From NCBI GenBank assembly GCA_043228905.1, contig JBHGNT010000009.1, positions 12,772,001-12,836,000 of the forward strand: a DNA stretch of 64,000 bases. The letters are read 5' to 3'. Under the pieces are notes generated by a model. The model made no database searches and was not told the DNA's origin. It saw only the letters and a list, made by a program, of their open reading frames with translations. The DNA is from Azolla caroliniana. Taxonomy: Eukaryota > Polypodiophyta. A program made the translations under genes and the position numbers. This document shows positions 44,008 through 53,720 of this stretch, one piece after another; position 1 is the stretch's first letter; each line of letters starts with the position of its first letter.

Positions 44008-44846
44008 CTATTTGCCTACATTTCCATCTTTAGGCACATCCTTAACCTTGTTTTTCAATCTTTCTTCATATGCTTTACGACGAGCATTTTGTTGTGAGAT
44101 AGTACGATCTTCACTCACAAAGCATTGTGTATGATCCGCCGCTTTGTATCATCTGTCATTGTGCATACAATAGGCCTTTCTCCGGAGCGAGTAACACCAT
44201 GTTTCCCAACTCGGTGTGCCCCATATACATTCACATCTGACATCCCATAATGCATGCTAAAAAATTCACCAATGGCCTTTCCAAGGGATGCGGGTGTTTC
44301 CATACTCTCTTCTTTAATCCCACGGACGACAATGTTCTTTGATCGTCGTTCGCGTTCTTTCAATTCTCGGACATCTATGCTTTCTATATTCTTCTCTTGA
44401 TGCATCACATGCATATTAGATGAGTTTGATAACACATCCCCACCACATACATCGGCCCATGACTTCGTTGTACATACATTTTTCATCTCACTTACATCCC
44501 GCCTCATCGTATCCAATTTTTCTTCTTTTAATGCTTCCTTTAACTCAATCTTGTTAAGGCGCTCATTTGTTTCAAATGAAGCTCTTTTACGTTCTTGAAT
44601 CTCTTCTTGAAGTTTTGCAACCACTTGTTTAAGACTTTCATTCTCAATGACAACACTTTGGAGCTTAGTATTCTCTTTCATTAACATCCTAATCTCTTCA
44701 CCTTGCTTGTTTATGGTTTCTTGAAGAGAAATCAAGTGACTCATAAGCATTTTGTCCATTGCATTAGAATCGAGATTTGTTGGTGATCTCGGCTCATTAT
44801 CAATCATACCCCCAAACTTTGCGGCGGTTTTACGAGTATTTGCCAT
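44008..44846 (-). pseudogene. LINE ORF1 (coiled coil, RNA-binding-like), one frameshift
   Basis: MANTRKTAAKFGGMIDNEP opens a frame of 243 residues ending at 44115. Residues 35-125 form a coiled coil (LQETINKQGEEIRMLMKEN and following heptads). Residues about 160-240 (RRSKNIVVRGI, GEFFSMHYGMSDVNVYGAHRVG) resemble the RNA-recognition-type domain of LINE ORF1 proteins. One missing base near 44122 ends it early; in the other frame the protein continues for about 37 residues to TAG at 44010-44008. ORF1 proteins coat the element RNA. Confidence 0.82.
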
Positions 44847-45112
44847 TGTAGGGATAAACCGTACGGGAAAAGAGAGACAAAGAGGGAAGGAGAGAGAATG
44901 TACCTTTCACTCGATTTAGGGCTTCAAAATCTACCTTCCGTTTGAGGAACCGTGGGGCAAAGATGGCTGCGGATGAAAATGCTCATAACTTCTCGCCACG
45001 GTAACGGAATTCAGTAAATGAACATTCTTTAGAAAGCTCTCTCAAAGAGCTTTCCAACGAGCTATAGAACGTAGAAAACGATGGCCGGAGTGAACTTACA
45101 GAGAGCTTTGAA

Positions 45113-45138
45113 AGAGAGAGAGAGAGAGAGAGAGGGAG
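45113..45138. repeat. (GA)n microsatellite at the LINE 5' end
   Basis: GA repeat bordering the LINE leader. With 40519-40570 it brackets the LINE. Confidence 0.9.
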
Positions 45139-45636
45139 AGGGCTTTGGTGTTTCTTGGAATCTGATTGGTCAGGCGAAAAACTGGGAACATTTCATTGGC
45201 TGTTAGAAACCCAAAACACGAAAAAAATTAAAATAAATGCTTGCAAAAATATACGAAGTCTTTCTTCTTCTTCTTCTTCTACTTTCTGTTCTCTTCCTTT
45301 CTTAGAGAGAGAGAGAGTGAGAGAGAGAGACATACCAATTGACACGTTCGACTACCCATCCTAGAGAGAGAGAGAGAGAGAGAGAGAGATACTGAGACTG
45401 ACCAACTGTCACAATGGATACCTTCTCCAGGTGTGCTTTCGTACAACTCTACCTAGGAGACTGGGGCAACAATTAATGTATTAAATATGGCCTAGGGACA
45501 TTTTGAGTGTGACGTATAATATCTTTGTGCATTCGAGTGTGACGTAATGAATTTGTTTTTTGTTTTTTGAAATTTATTTACAATTTTTAATGTTTATTTT
45601 CTTCTTCGATTTAATACTAAATTTTTGGCCAAAAGT
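45139..45636. other. D1 right arm
   Basis: No convincing gene. Contains a (TTC)n patch (about 45256-45275), two further GA tracts (about 45306-45328 and 45364-45390) and a repeated GAGTGTGACGTA motif near 45509 and 45536. Confidence 0.5.
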
Positions 45637-45662
45637 TGGTACACCGTAGCATGCTTCGACCC
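45637..45662 (-). repeat. D1 right terminal inverted repeat
   Basis: Reverse complement of 37425-37450 with one mismatch; flanked by ttgt. Confidence 0.88.
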
Positions 45663-45666
45663 TTGT

Positions 45667-46513
45667 CTGAATTAGTGCTCTATCCAACACTCACTTTCCT
45701 TGTGGCCCTTTTGCCACAATACCAACATTCTATGTCGGCTTTTCCTTGTCGACTTCCGGTGCCGCTTTGACTCCCCCTGCTTGTGGAGGGTCCAAAACTG
45801 TTGTCGGCACTACCTCTATGCCTTTGGTCCTGCTCTTGGTGGCCGCCTCCATTGCGTGCTGACCCACCTTGTCCACCACGTCCACCACATCCATGGGGCC
45901 GATCTGTCTTCATGTACAACATCCGTCCATCCGATTGAGTGGTCCTGGACCCAGTTACGTGGTTTTCTTCGATCATCAGCATTGATTGCAAGTCGAAGAA
46001 GGACGGTGGTTTCTCCTGGGTGCAGATCCTTGTCTGGATTGGCCCGTACCTTTGTGCTAGACCACCAAGGTAGATTTGTATCACCTCGTCTTCGTCCGCC
46101 GTCACGTTGATGGACCTGAGTGCGTGACAAATCTCCTTTATTTTGGTGGTGTAATCCGTAATCGACATGTCTCTTTCCCGGATGTTGTTCAGCTCTTGTT
46201 GGAGCTGCAACTTACGGGCTGTGGTACTTGCAGCGAAAATCTTCCGTAGATTTTCACAGGACTCCTTTGGCATCTTTGCATCCTTTATGTAGCCGAGCAT
46301 CTGATCGTGCACACAGAACGCCAGGCAATACAATACTCGGCTTGCTCCTAGCTCCCATACCGGGAAGTCACTATGTGTCGGCTCCGATGCTACCTCATTA
46401 GTTCCTTCCACGTAGCACCAATAACCATGCCCCAACAAATACTAGTGCATTTTATATGACCAGGACACATAGTTGCTCCGGCTGAGCTTCTCTATTGGAA
46501 GTGAACTCGCCAT
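45667..46513 (-). pseudogene. C3 gag
   Basis: ATG at 46513 (MASSLPIEKLSRSNYVSW), an in-frame TAG near 46444-46442 (MH then stop, one step from CAG), then a UBN2-type gag to a zinc knuckle starting CWYCGK near 45710, where a frameshift occurs. It is cut from the protease by D1. Homologous gag sequence lies in C6 (47480-47880). Confidence 0.85.
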
Positions 46514-46607
46514 ACCTCTGTCCATACTTTTGTCTATCTATTGTTACTAGTTATTAGGGTTTGTCTTCGAAAGCGTCTGCCGGCTGCAGAGGTTCTCAAC
46601 CCTCGCG

Positions 46608-46619
46608 CTCTGATACCAT
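46608..46619 (-). other. C3 primer binding site (initiator tRNA-Met)
   Basis: Reverse complement TGGTATCAGAGC next to the 5' LTR. Confidence 0.92.
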
Positions 46620-47075
46620 GTGAAACTTAGCATGCGGAAGCGTTAGACAAACCAGCTTAGCCGGATAGCAATAGAAAATGAGAAAAGGTTTAATGGAGAA
46701 TTTAACACAGAGAATATGCGTGGGAGAGACAAAGACAGATAGAGAGAGAGAGAGAGCAGAACATAAACTAAATTCAAAAGATCACTCTAAAACTCTGTAC
46801 ATACAACGTGCTAAACAACACTATTTATACAAGTCCTCAAAAGGACTGACAGAAGTACAATGTAATTCAATGCTCATACGAGCGACGGATACTAACTACG
46901 AGACAATGATTACCTAGTAGTCTAGGCTACTACTAGGCTTCCGGTTTGCACTCGAATATGGCTCTCCGATCCTTCTCCCCGATCCAGCCCATTGTTTCCA
47001 GATACCATCCGGATACCGATCCGACTCATCCTCCTGGATGGCGATCCGGATTCGGTTGATCTTGCTCACTCAACA
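46620..47075 (-). repeat. C3 5' LTR
   Basis: 456 bases, TGTGAAACTT to CTCAACA on the plus strand, with a GA tract near 46738-46755 and a TATAAATAG-type box near 46823-46832 on the minus strand. Confidence 0.9.
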
Positions 47076-47411
47076 CAATGGTGGTGACCCGACCCGACGG
47101 AAGCATTGGGAGGCCTTCAAGCACATCTTTTAGGGGGGGAGTTTGTTGGCATAAAAGGCTACCTCTGTCCAATTTGTATCCTAGTGTAAACTCGTCCAAA
47201 AGAGTTAGGACTTAGTATATAAGAAATAACCTCAAGTGTAAAAGACTGAGAACTTCTTGATCATCTTGTATAGCAATCTCTGAGTGAGAGAGAAACGAGA
47301 GAGAGAACAAATGCAATAATAGAGCTTCGATTAAAGCTTAAACTGTGTCTATCTTATGTTGTTGTATCTTCTTGCCTCCATTGTGTGTAGTTTGTTGAAC
47401 ACATACGACAT
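47076..47411 (+). pseudogene. C4 copia remnant, right of C3, with LTR start
   Basis: 47076-47143 repeats the pol scrap seen at 32588-32663 (MVVTRPD, then KHWEAVKHIF in another frame, then GGGGGGAG). An LTR then begins at 47144 (TGTTGGCATAAAAGG) with a TATATAAG box near 47215. The LTR end is unclear, before the microsatellite at about 47415. Confidence 0.65.

Positions 47412-47414
<3 letters not shown>

Positions 47415-47474
<60 letters not shown>
47415..47474. repeat. Compound (CT)n(CA)n microsatellite
   Basis: About 19 CT units followed by about 11 CA units. Confidence 0.95.
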
Positions 47475-47475
47475 T

Positions 47476-48294
47476 ACGTTTCCGCGCATATTCGATCAAC
47501 CGGATGGTGACTTCTCCCAGGTGCAAATCTCCGCCTGGATAGGCCCATACCTTTGCGCTAAACCACTGAGACAGATCTGGACCATTTCGTCTTCATCCAC
47601 CGTCACGTTGATGGACCCTAACGCGTCACAAATCTCCTTTATTTTGGTGGTATATTCGGTAACTGACATATCCCATTGTCAGATGTTATTGAGCTCTTGT
47701 TGAAGCTGCAACTTTTGGGCCATGGTGCTTTCCATGAAAATCTTCTTTAGATTTTCCCAGGCTTCTTTCGGTGCTTTTGCATCGTTGATGTAGTCGAGCA
47801 TCTGATTGGGCACATAGGACGCGAGGCAATATAATACTATTTAGCACTTTCTGTCGGTTGTAGAGGATTTTCAAACCTCGCGCTTTGATACCATGAAAAG
47901 AGTTACGTGCGGAAGCTTGTAGGAAAAATTGAGTTAACAGATATCAAAAGTGTTGTTGGGGTGGGGGGTGAAGCCTAGAATGGCTCCACCCCCCTTTCCA
48001 AGGGGATTATGTATGAGGGAAAGAGAAGGAAAACGAAACAATGAGATAAGCACAAAATGAGAGGGAAAAAGCTAGTCATTACATACCCCATAGGGGGTTT
48101 ATATAATACATCCAATGTAACGGTTACATGACCGTTATAAATAAGACCGTTATACATTCTTGTACACATGCACATAATTGTGCATGTGTCCATACACATA
48201 CTCATCCTCACACACTCATTTACTTTACACATACACATCAACCACATCATTACACCTACTCTTATGCCTCCCCATATATTCTTACGGGTAACAC
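47476..48294 (-). mobile_element. C6: 5' end of a copia element (gag fragment, primer site, LTR)
   Basis: 47880-47480 on the minus strand matches C3 gag (the INVTVDEDEMVQI-type stretch), with deletions and stops. The primer site at 47893-47882 reads TGGTATCAAAGC, one base off the initiator-Met consensus. The LTR would run from 48294 (TGTTACCCG) to 47894 (TTTTCA), about 401 bases, with TATATAA near 48100 on the minus strand. The outer LTR boundary is not secured by a target duplication. Confidence 0.65.
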
Positions 48295-48404
48295 ATGGCA
48301 CACCTGTGGGACACTACATTGTACAATGAACCCGCTCGCCATGGCAAATCTTTTCGATCGGAACTCCATCGGTCGACTCAATGGTCGGAAATCCCTCGAC
48401 CGGA
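48295..48404. other. Unassigned 110-base segment
   Basis: The first 50 bases match 8985-9034 in inverted orientation (see findings). It may be the leader of another gypsy element: TGGCAC, a possible primer-site start, follows TAACA. No LTR pair confirms this. Confidence 0.35.
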
Positions 48405-48862
48405 TGTTGTCCGCCGGAATAGTAATCAACGGACAGAAGTGCAAAAGCATTAAATATAGTAAAGCGTAAAGAAACGTATGTAACGGTTCACGAGAGAAGT
48501 GTGAACGGCTAAAGGCCCTGCGTATATAAAGGGCAGAAATCTTTTGTAAGAGGTAGCATGTAATTTTGGTGCATAGAGCGTTTCTCTAATAGAATACTAT
48601 CTTCTCTGATTTCTGTGCAGATCTGTGGTTTTATCTATTGTGTTTCTTGTTCTCTGTTGCATACTATTAATCGTAAGGGTGTAGGCGTAAGTGCGGATAC
48701 TTCCTAAGGAGCTCAGTTGTAGCTGTCTCCCTTATACGCTACTAGGATACGAGGGAGTATCCCATTACGTATTACGGTACGATGGTACCATTCCTTGCAA
48801 CATAGTCACCTTGAGGCCTAGGTCAAAGGACTGACCGTAGGCAGTGTTCCTAATCGGTAACA
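48405..48862 (+). repeat. G4 5' LTR
   Basis: 458 bases, TGTTGTCCGCCGG to GGTAACA, close in length and termini to the G1 LTR. TATATAAA box near 48523. The internal sequence starts CATTTGGCACGCTTGG. No 3' LTR in the window. Confidence 0.75.
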
Positions 48863-49152
48863 CATTTGGCACGCTTGGTGATCTGCGTCGTCTCGCAGAC
48901 GAACAATGACGAATGGATGTTTAGTTGTCAACGACCCAGAGAACCAACACGACAAGACGGACCAATCATAAGGTCCATCACAAGGTCCATCACACGCCAG
49001 GCCGAGGAACACGCAAGGTAAAAACCTCACCTCAGTGATATTTGTCAGGACCACAAAGTTGACTTCCTGCTCACCAATACCGCAGCGACACACAGGAAGT
49101 TCCATCACCACACAAGTACTGTGGTCTTCCCCTGCCCTCCGTAGCATCAAGC

Positions 49153-50877
49153 ATGGACTTCTCCTATCCCTGCTTTAACGGTGAAACAGACGCCGCAACC
49201 CACATTCGCCTATTCCTGAATGTTTGGAATGCGAATCACATGGCGTAGAGACTTTTAGAAGACGTAGTGCACCAGTCCAAAATGACAGAGTTTGGATTCA
49301 CTCTGAATGGTAGAGCTGCGTTTTGGCATTCATAGATGGATTTGCTAGCAATCATGACCTTCGACCAGCTGCAGTCGGCCTTTCTGTGTTTCTTTCATCG
49401 GAGGGTGCCGCAACGCGAAATCCTCGGGAAGTTCTACACAATTAAACAGTTGCCAGTCGAGATTGTCACGGACTTTAGTTTACGCTTCCAAAGTCTGCGG
49501 CGAAAATTAGAATGGGGGCCGATATAGCACGAGGCTCGGGAGACATTTCTGGCAGCCTTACGACGACCTATACGGACGACGATCAACAACAATAGCGTGA
49601 AAGGAGAAACAACCGATATGGTCATAGAGCGAGCGTTACAACTCGTGCTGGACGAAGAAGAAGAAAGGTTTTCCATGTCCTCATTACGACAAGCATTACT
49701 TCAGGACGAGGAACGACATTTTCGTCAGGCAATCCAGTGCACAATTTGCCTCAATTCCGGGCATTCCGCAATGGAATGCAACATGCGAATCCACTGTCCA
49801 ATCTGTCACTTGAAAGCACACATGGTCGAGTAGTGTGAATACAATATGCTGGACAGACCCACGCCCACAGTACGAAGCGTAGAAACACAACGACCACCTC
49901 GCCAAAATGATCAAAGGCGCCAAGAAGAATGACCCCGGTATACGGATCGGAATTGCTGGAATAACAACGATTATGAGGAAGAAGAGCCGGAGGACGAAGA
50001 TTACCGGGGCAACTGCAAATATAATAAAGGAGGACACCGTTATGAAAACTATCGTTTGGCGAACAAACGTGGTGGCTTCAATGGGCCTCGTGGGAAGCAT
50101 CGACAGTATAGGGACCAACGGCGTTACGACGAAAGTTCGGAAGATGACCGGCACCAAGAGCCGCGCCGGGACCAACAACAACCACCGCAGAATTTCAGAA
50201 GAATAAACCAAGACTAGGAGGAGCAAGCTACACCTGTGGATAGGAACACACCACCAGCTGCCGAGAAAGGCGAATCCAACATCCATTGTTTCGTTTGCCA
50301 ACAACTCGGACATTATGCCACTCAATGTCCAGTACACAAGGGCAAAGGTCCTGCCTTCAATACAATTATGGTGGAAGTTCAGCAAGTTACGACGATGCAG
50401 CAAACAAAAAATGTTGATTGGGCCGCGCAAGATGAGATAAGTAAGACGGCCCAAGCATGGGTCAAAAAAGCAAATGTGGCCAATACGGAGCGCATGCGGC
50501 AGGAGTCCGCAAACAATGTGGGGCCATTAGAGGAAGAAATAATATCCCCGAATCCCATATGGCAGGCATTGGCAGGATGCGAAATAACACTAACCATGGA
50601 GAAACTACTTCAATTAGTCCCACGGTTCCATCAAGCCGTCGAGGATCGCATAACATGCAGACCTGGGGTGACCGTCTCCGCCAATTTTACGGACGCCAGC
50701 AACGGACCGATGGTGGTGGATCACCACAATCCAACTATTAAGTTGGTATTACACGATCAGGAAATCGCAAGATGCGTAGTTGACGGGGGCTCCGGCGAAG
50801 ACATGCGAACAATTGGGAATTTCAAAATGGGAAACTTGCTCATTTTGGCTTCGCATGGCGGATATCCACTCAGTTAG
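49153..50877 (+). pseudogene. G4 gag and protease start
   Basis: MDFSYPCFNGETDAATHIRL opens a capsid-like domain, followed by two tandem zinc knuckles (CTICLNSGHSAMEC, then CPICHLKAHMVE-stop-C), an Arg/Glu/Asp-rich stretch, a third knuckle (CFVCQQLGHYATQC, 50288-50330) and the protease (VVDGGSGED, 50778-50804). At least six in-frame stops interrupt it; the TAG at 49831-49833 stands where G1b has CAG. The frame is lost shortly after the protease motif because of a small deletion. Confidence 0.83.
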
Positions 50878-53605
50878 GCCTTTAGGCTTAATCCGAAAAT
50901 CAAGCATCATCATTGGCGGCCATCACTTCGACATCTCGGCGGTAGTCCTCGCCCTCGACGCTCCGGGAGCATATCCAATGTTGCTTGGCAGACCTTGGCT
51001 TCGTTCGGCGAATATCAAACAAAGTTGGCAACATAAGTGCATCAGTTTTCGTCGAGGACGCACCAAGATCCGCGTACCCACAGAGGAGATGACGGCACAA
51101 CCCAAGGGGATAACACCATTATATGCAGAAGAGATAAATATGCTGGATGGGGTGGAGGATAAAGAGTTGGAAGCATACTTGGATGACCACCCCCGAATCA
51201 TTCCACTATTCGAAATCGACGTAATGGAAACCGCGGAGGAGTTTCAAGACGAGTCGTTGCCTCGTCCCTAGAAGAAGTTAATGTAGGCACGACATCAGAC
51301 CCCTGACTCCTCTCCATCGCAAAAGAATTCTACCGGATCAGAGAGACGCGATGATAGCACTACTCAAGAAGTATAAAGATGTGTTCGCTTGGTCCCATGA
51401 GGACATGAAGGGATTAGATCCGAAGTTCTATCAACATAAGATCAATTTAGCGACTGATGCGAAACCAGTCCAGCAGCGTCAATACCTCATGAATCCGAAT
51501 TACGTGGCTCGTGTAAAAGGGTAAATTGACAAACTTCTCAAGGCCGGATTCATTCGACCAGTCAAGCAAGCTACATGGCTAAGCTCGATAGTAGTCGTAC
51601 CAAAGAAAAGTGGAAAAATACGTGTGTGCGTGGACTACAGGATATTGAATGTCGTAACCATTACAGATGCGTTCCCTTTACCTTTCACCGACAACACACT
51701 GGATGCAATCGCAGGGCATGACATGTACAACTTTCGCTTCAGTGGGTACAATCAAGTACGCATGCACCCTGACAACCAAGAGAAGACAGTGTTTGTCACA
51801 GACTGGGAAGTTTATGTCAGGGTCTTCATGATGTTCGGGCTAAAGATGGTGCCGGCTACATTTCAGCTGACAATCACAGAGATTTTTGGGGAATATATAC
51901 CTGCCTTCATGCAGGTCTTTTTAGACGATTTTGCAGTGTATGGGACAACATCCGAACATTTTACGCATCTACAGCTTTGCCTGGAGCGTTGCCGAACTTC
52001 ACGCTTAAACATGAATCCCGCCAAATGCGCCTTCGACGTCACCAGTGGAGCCCTCCTTCGCCACATAGTCAGTAAGGAAGGGATAGCGGTAGATCCAAAC
52101 AAAATCTCCACGATTACTCATGCAAAGACACTAACAAATGCCAAAGCACTCAGCCGGTTTCTAGGACAAATACGATGGCACAGTCGGATGATATGCTATT
52201 TGGCGGATTTCACCACACCATTACATACCGTCATCCACCGTACTCCTTTCAAATGGACAGCAACGGAAGACAAGGCATGTGATGCGCTAAAAATAATGCG
52301 AACGCAGGCACCGGTCATATAGCCACCAGATTGGGCGAAACCATTTCACGTTTTTGTGGATGCCTCAGATATAGCAATAGGTAGTGCGCTGATGCAGCTC
52401 ACGGAGCCGAATTGGTACCGACCCATGTACTACGCTAGCCAGAAACTATCAACGGTTGAGCGTAACTATTCCAAAACAGAACGTGAAGCATTGGGTATGA
52501 TATACAACATCAATAAATTTCGGCATTATTTGCAAGGGCGAAAATTCACGTTTCACGTGGATCATATGGCATTGCTATATCTAGTGGAGAAACAAGCACT
52601 AACAGGAAAATTGGCTAGATGGATGCTGTTGCTCCAAGAATTCGACTTTGCAATTCAACACCGACCGGGTGCGCAACACGAGGTGGCGGATTTCTTGAGC
52701 AGATTAGATAATGGAGAAATGACACAAAAGGATGACGATGACTTTCCGGATGCAGACATTCTGCGAGTAGCAACTTTAGCAACAAGAACAGAAAAGACTT
52801 TTCCGGATCGATGTTGGATGGAAATGACCTACTTCTTGACCACGGGATTACCTCCACCACAATTAAGGACAGACGAGAAAAAATGGTTGGCCGTCCGGAG
52901 TCGTAATTTCTGTTTAGTTGAAAATTTCCTATATCACAAAGGCAGTGATGGCATCTGGAGGTGCGGGATACGGCAAGATGAGAAGGCAACGGTTTACGCG
53001 AAGCTCACTGTGGTACGACGGGAGGACATTACGCGGGCGATGTTACAACCCGTAAAGTCTGGCAAGACGGACTGTGGTGGCTGATTATGCAAAAGGATGC
53101 GTATGAATATTGCATACAATCCACACCTTTCAGGCTAGCATTTGGACTAGATGCCATAATGCCAGTTGAATTTCAGATACCCAGTCTGCGGATTCAAGTA
53201 CGAGACCAACTGCCAGAGCACAAATCCGAACAAATACGGCTACAACAACTGCTAGAACTAGGCAAAACACGATTACGCAGTATGGCCATATTGGAACAGA
53301 AACTGCGGCGGCACAAAGCATTCGTGGACCGACATCGGCATGCGCGTTGAAAGGATCTCACGATCGGGAAAGCAGTACTAGTTTTTCAAACACACATGGG
53401 GAAAATGCTACGAAAATTAAGATTCCGCTGGACAGGCCCATACTGGATAGGTGGAGCGGAACACGACACGTTTCAACTTGGCACCTTGGCTGGAGAAGTG
53501 CTACGACAAAAGGTAAATGGGTTTCTCTTAAAACCTTACCTGGGGCCTATGCCACCTAATTTGTTCCCCGCTAGACAAGACAAAGCTGGAGAATCCACAG
53601 AGTAA
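50878..53605 (+). pseudogene. G4 pol: protease end, reverse transcriptase, RNase H, integrase lacking its core
   Basis: Protease end (GAYPMLLGRPWLRSA, 50970-51015), reverse transcriptase (WLSSIVVVPKKSGKIRVCVDY through MQVFLDDFAVYG near 51920), RNase H (FHVFVDASDIAIGSALMQ near 52350), integrase zinc-finger region to KVWQDGLWWL near 53060. Then a direct jump at about 53110 from KDAYEYC to STPFRLAFGLDA removes the whole DDE core. The C-terminal GPY/F module (RWTGPYWIGG) remains and ends at TAA 53603. TAG 52320-52322 replaces the CAG of G1b. Several frameshifts. Confidence 0.86.
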
Positions 53606-53660
53606 TTATAGAGACCTACTTGTATTATAGTTTAAACAGAATATTGTATGTAACCGTTAC

Positions 53661-53699
53661 GAAAGAAAAAAGCAAAAAAGAAAAAAGAAGAAGAGAAGA
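53661..53699 (+). other. Purine-rich tract between G4 pol and ORF3
   Basis: Mostly A/G, at the same position as 459-489 and 61602-61630. Confidence 0.5.
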
Positions 53700-53720
53700 T
53701 AGCGACGCTATTAAAAGGAC

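Larger units (their letters stand above)
40573..45112 (-). mobile_element. LINE (APE-endonuclease non-LTR retrotransposon), near full length
   Basis: Two ORFs on the minus strand, a leader of about 260 bases and a 3' UTR of only about 55 bases. No poly(A) tail is visible; the 3' end abuts (GA)n, and the 5' end also abuts (GA)n (about 45113-45138). ORF2 is intact and ORF1 has one frameshift, so the insertion is recent. It sits inside D1. The exact 5' boundary is uncertain. Confidence 0.85.
37425..45662. mobile_element. D1: DNA transposon-like element with terminal inverted repeats, containing a LINE
   Basis: The ends (37425-37450 and 45637-45662) are 26-base inverted repeats with one mismatch, starting GGGTCGAAGCA and followed by GCTACGGTGTACCA. 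Both are flanked by ttgt (37421-37424 and 45663-45666); deleting the element with one ttgt rejoins C3 gag. Without the LINE the element is about 3.7 kb. It contains one spliced gene (38250-39524, minus) and an AT-rich left arm full of AGTACT/TAGTACTAA motifs. I see no DDE or other transposase, so it is either non-autonomous or of a type I do not recognise. Confidence 0.8.
32664..47075 (-). mobile_element. C3: Ty1/copia retrotransposon carrying G2C and D1
   Basis: The 5' LTR at 46620-47075 begins TGTGAAACTTAGCA on the plus strand. The 3' LTR is in two pieces (32664-32677 and 33474-33910) because gypsy fragment G2C entered it. Initiator-Met primer site at 46608-46619, polypurine tract at 33911 onward. 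The internal region is split at 37424/45663 by DNA element D1. LTRs differ by roughly 8% by eye, so it is clearly older than C2. Instead of a 5-base duplication it is flanked by 71-76 bases of duplicated C4 sequence. Confidence 0.88.

Noticed and set aside
45155-45364. 69-codon frame in the D1 right arm
   Set aside because: Built largely from (TTC)n and GA repeats; no conserved content.
48128-48294. A plus-strand gypsy LTR ending TAACA at 48294
   Set aside because: The copia primer site at 47882-47893 and the gag to its left fit a minus-strand C6 LTR better. I kept the gypsy-like motif only as a finding.
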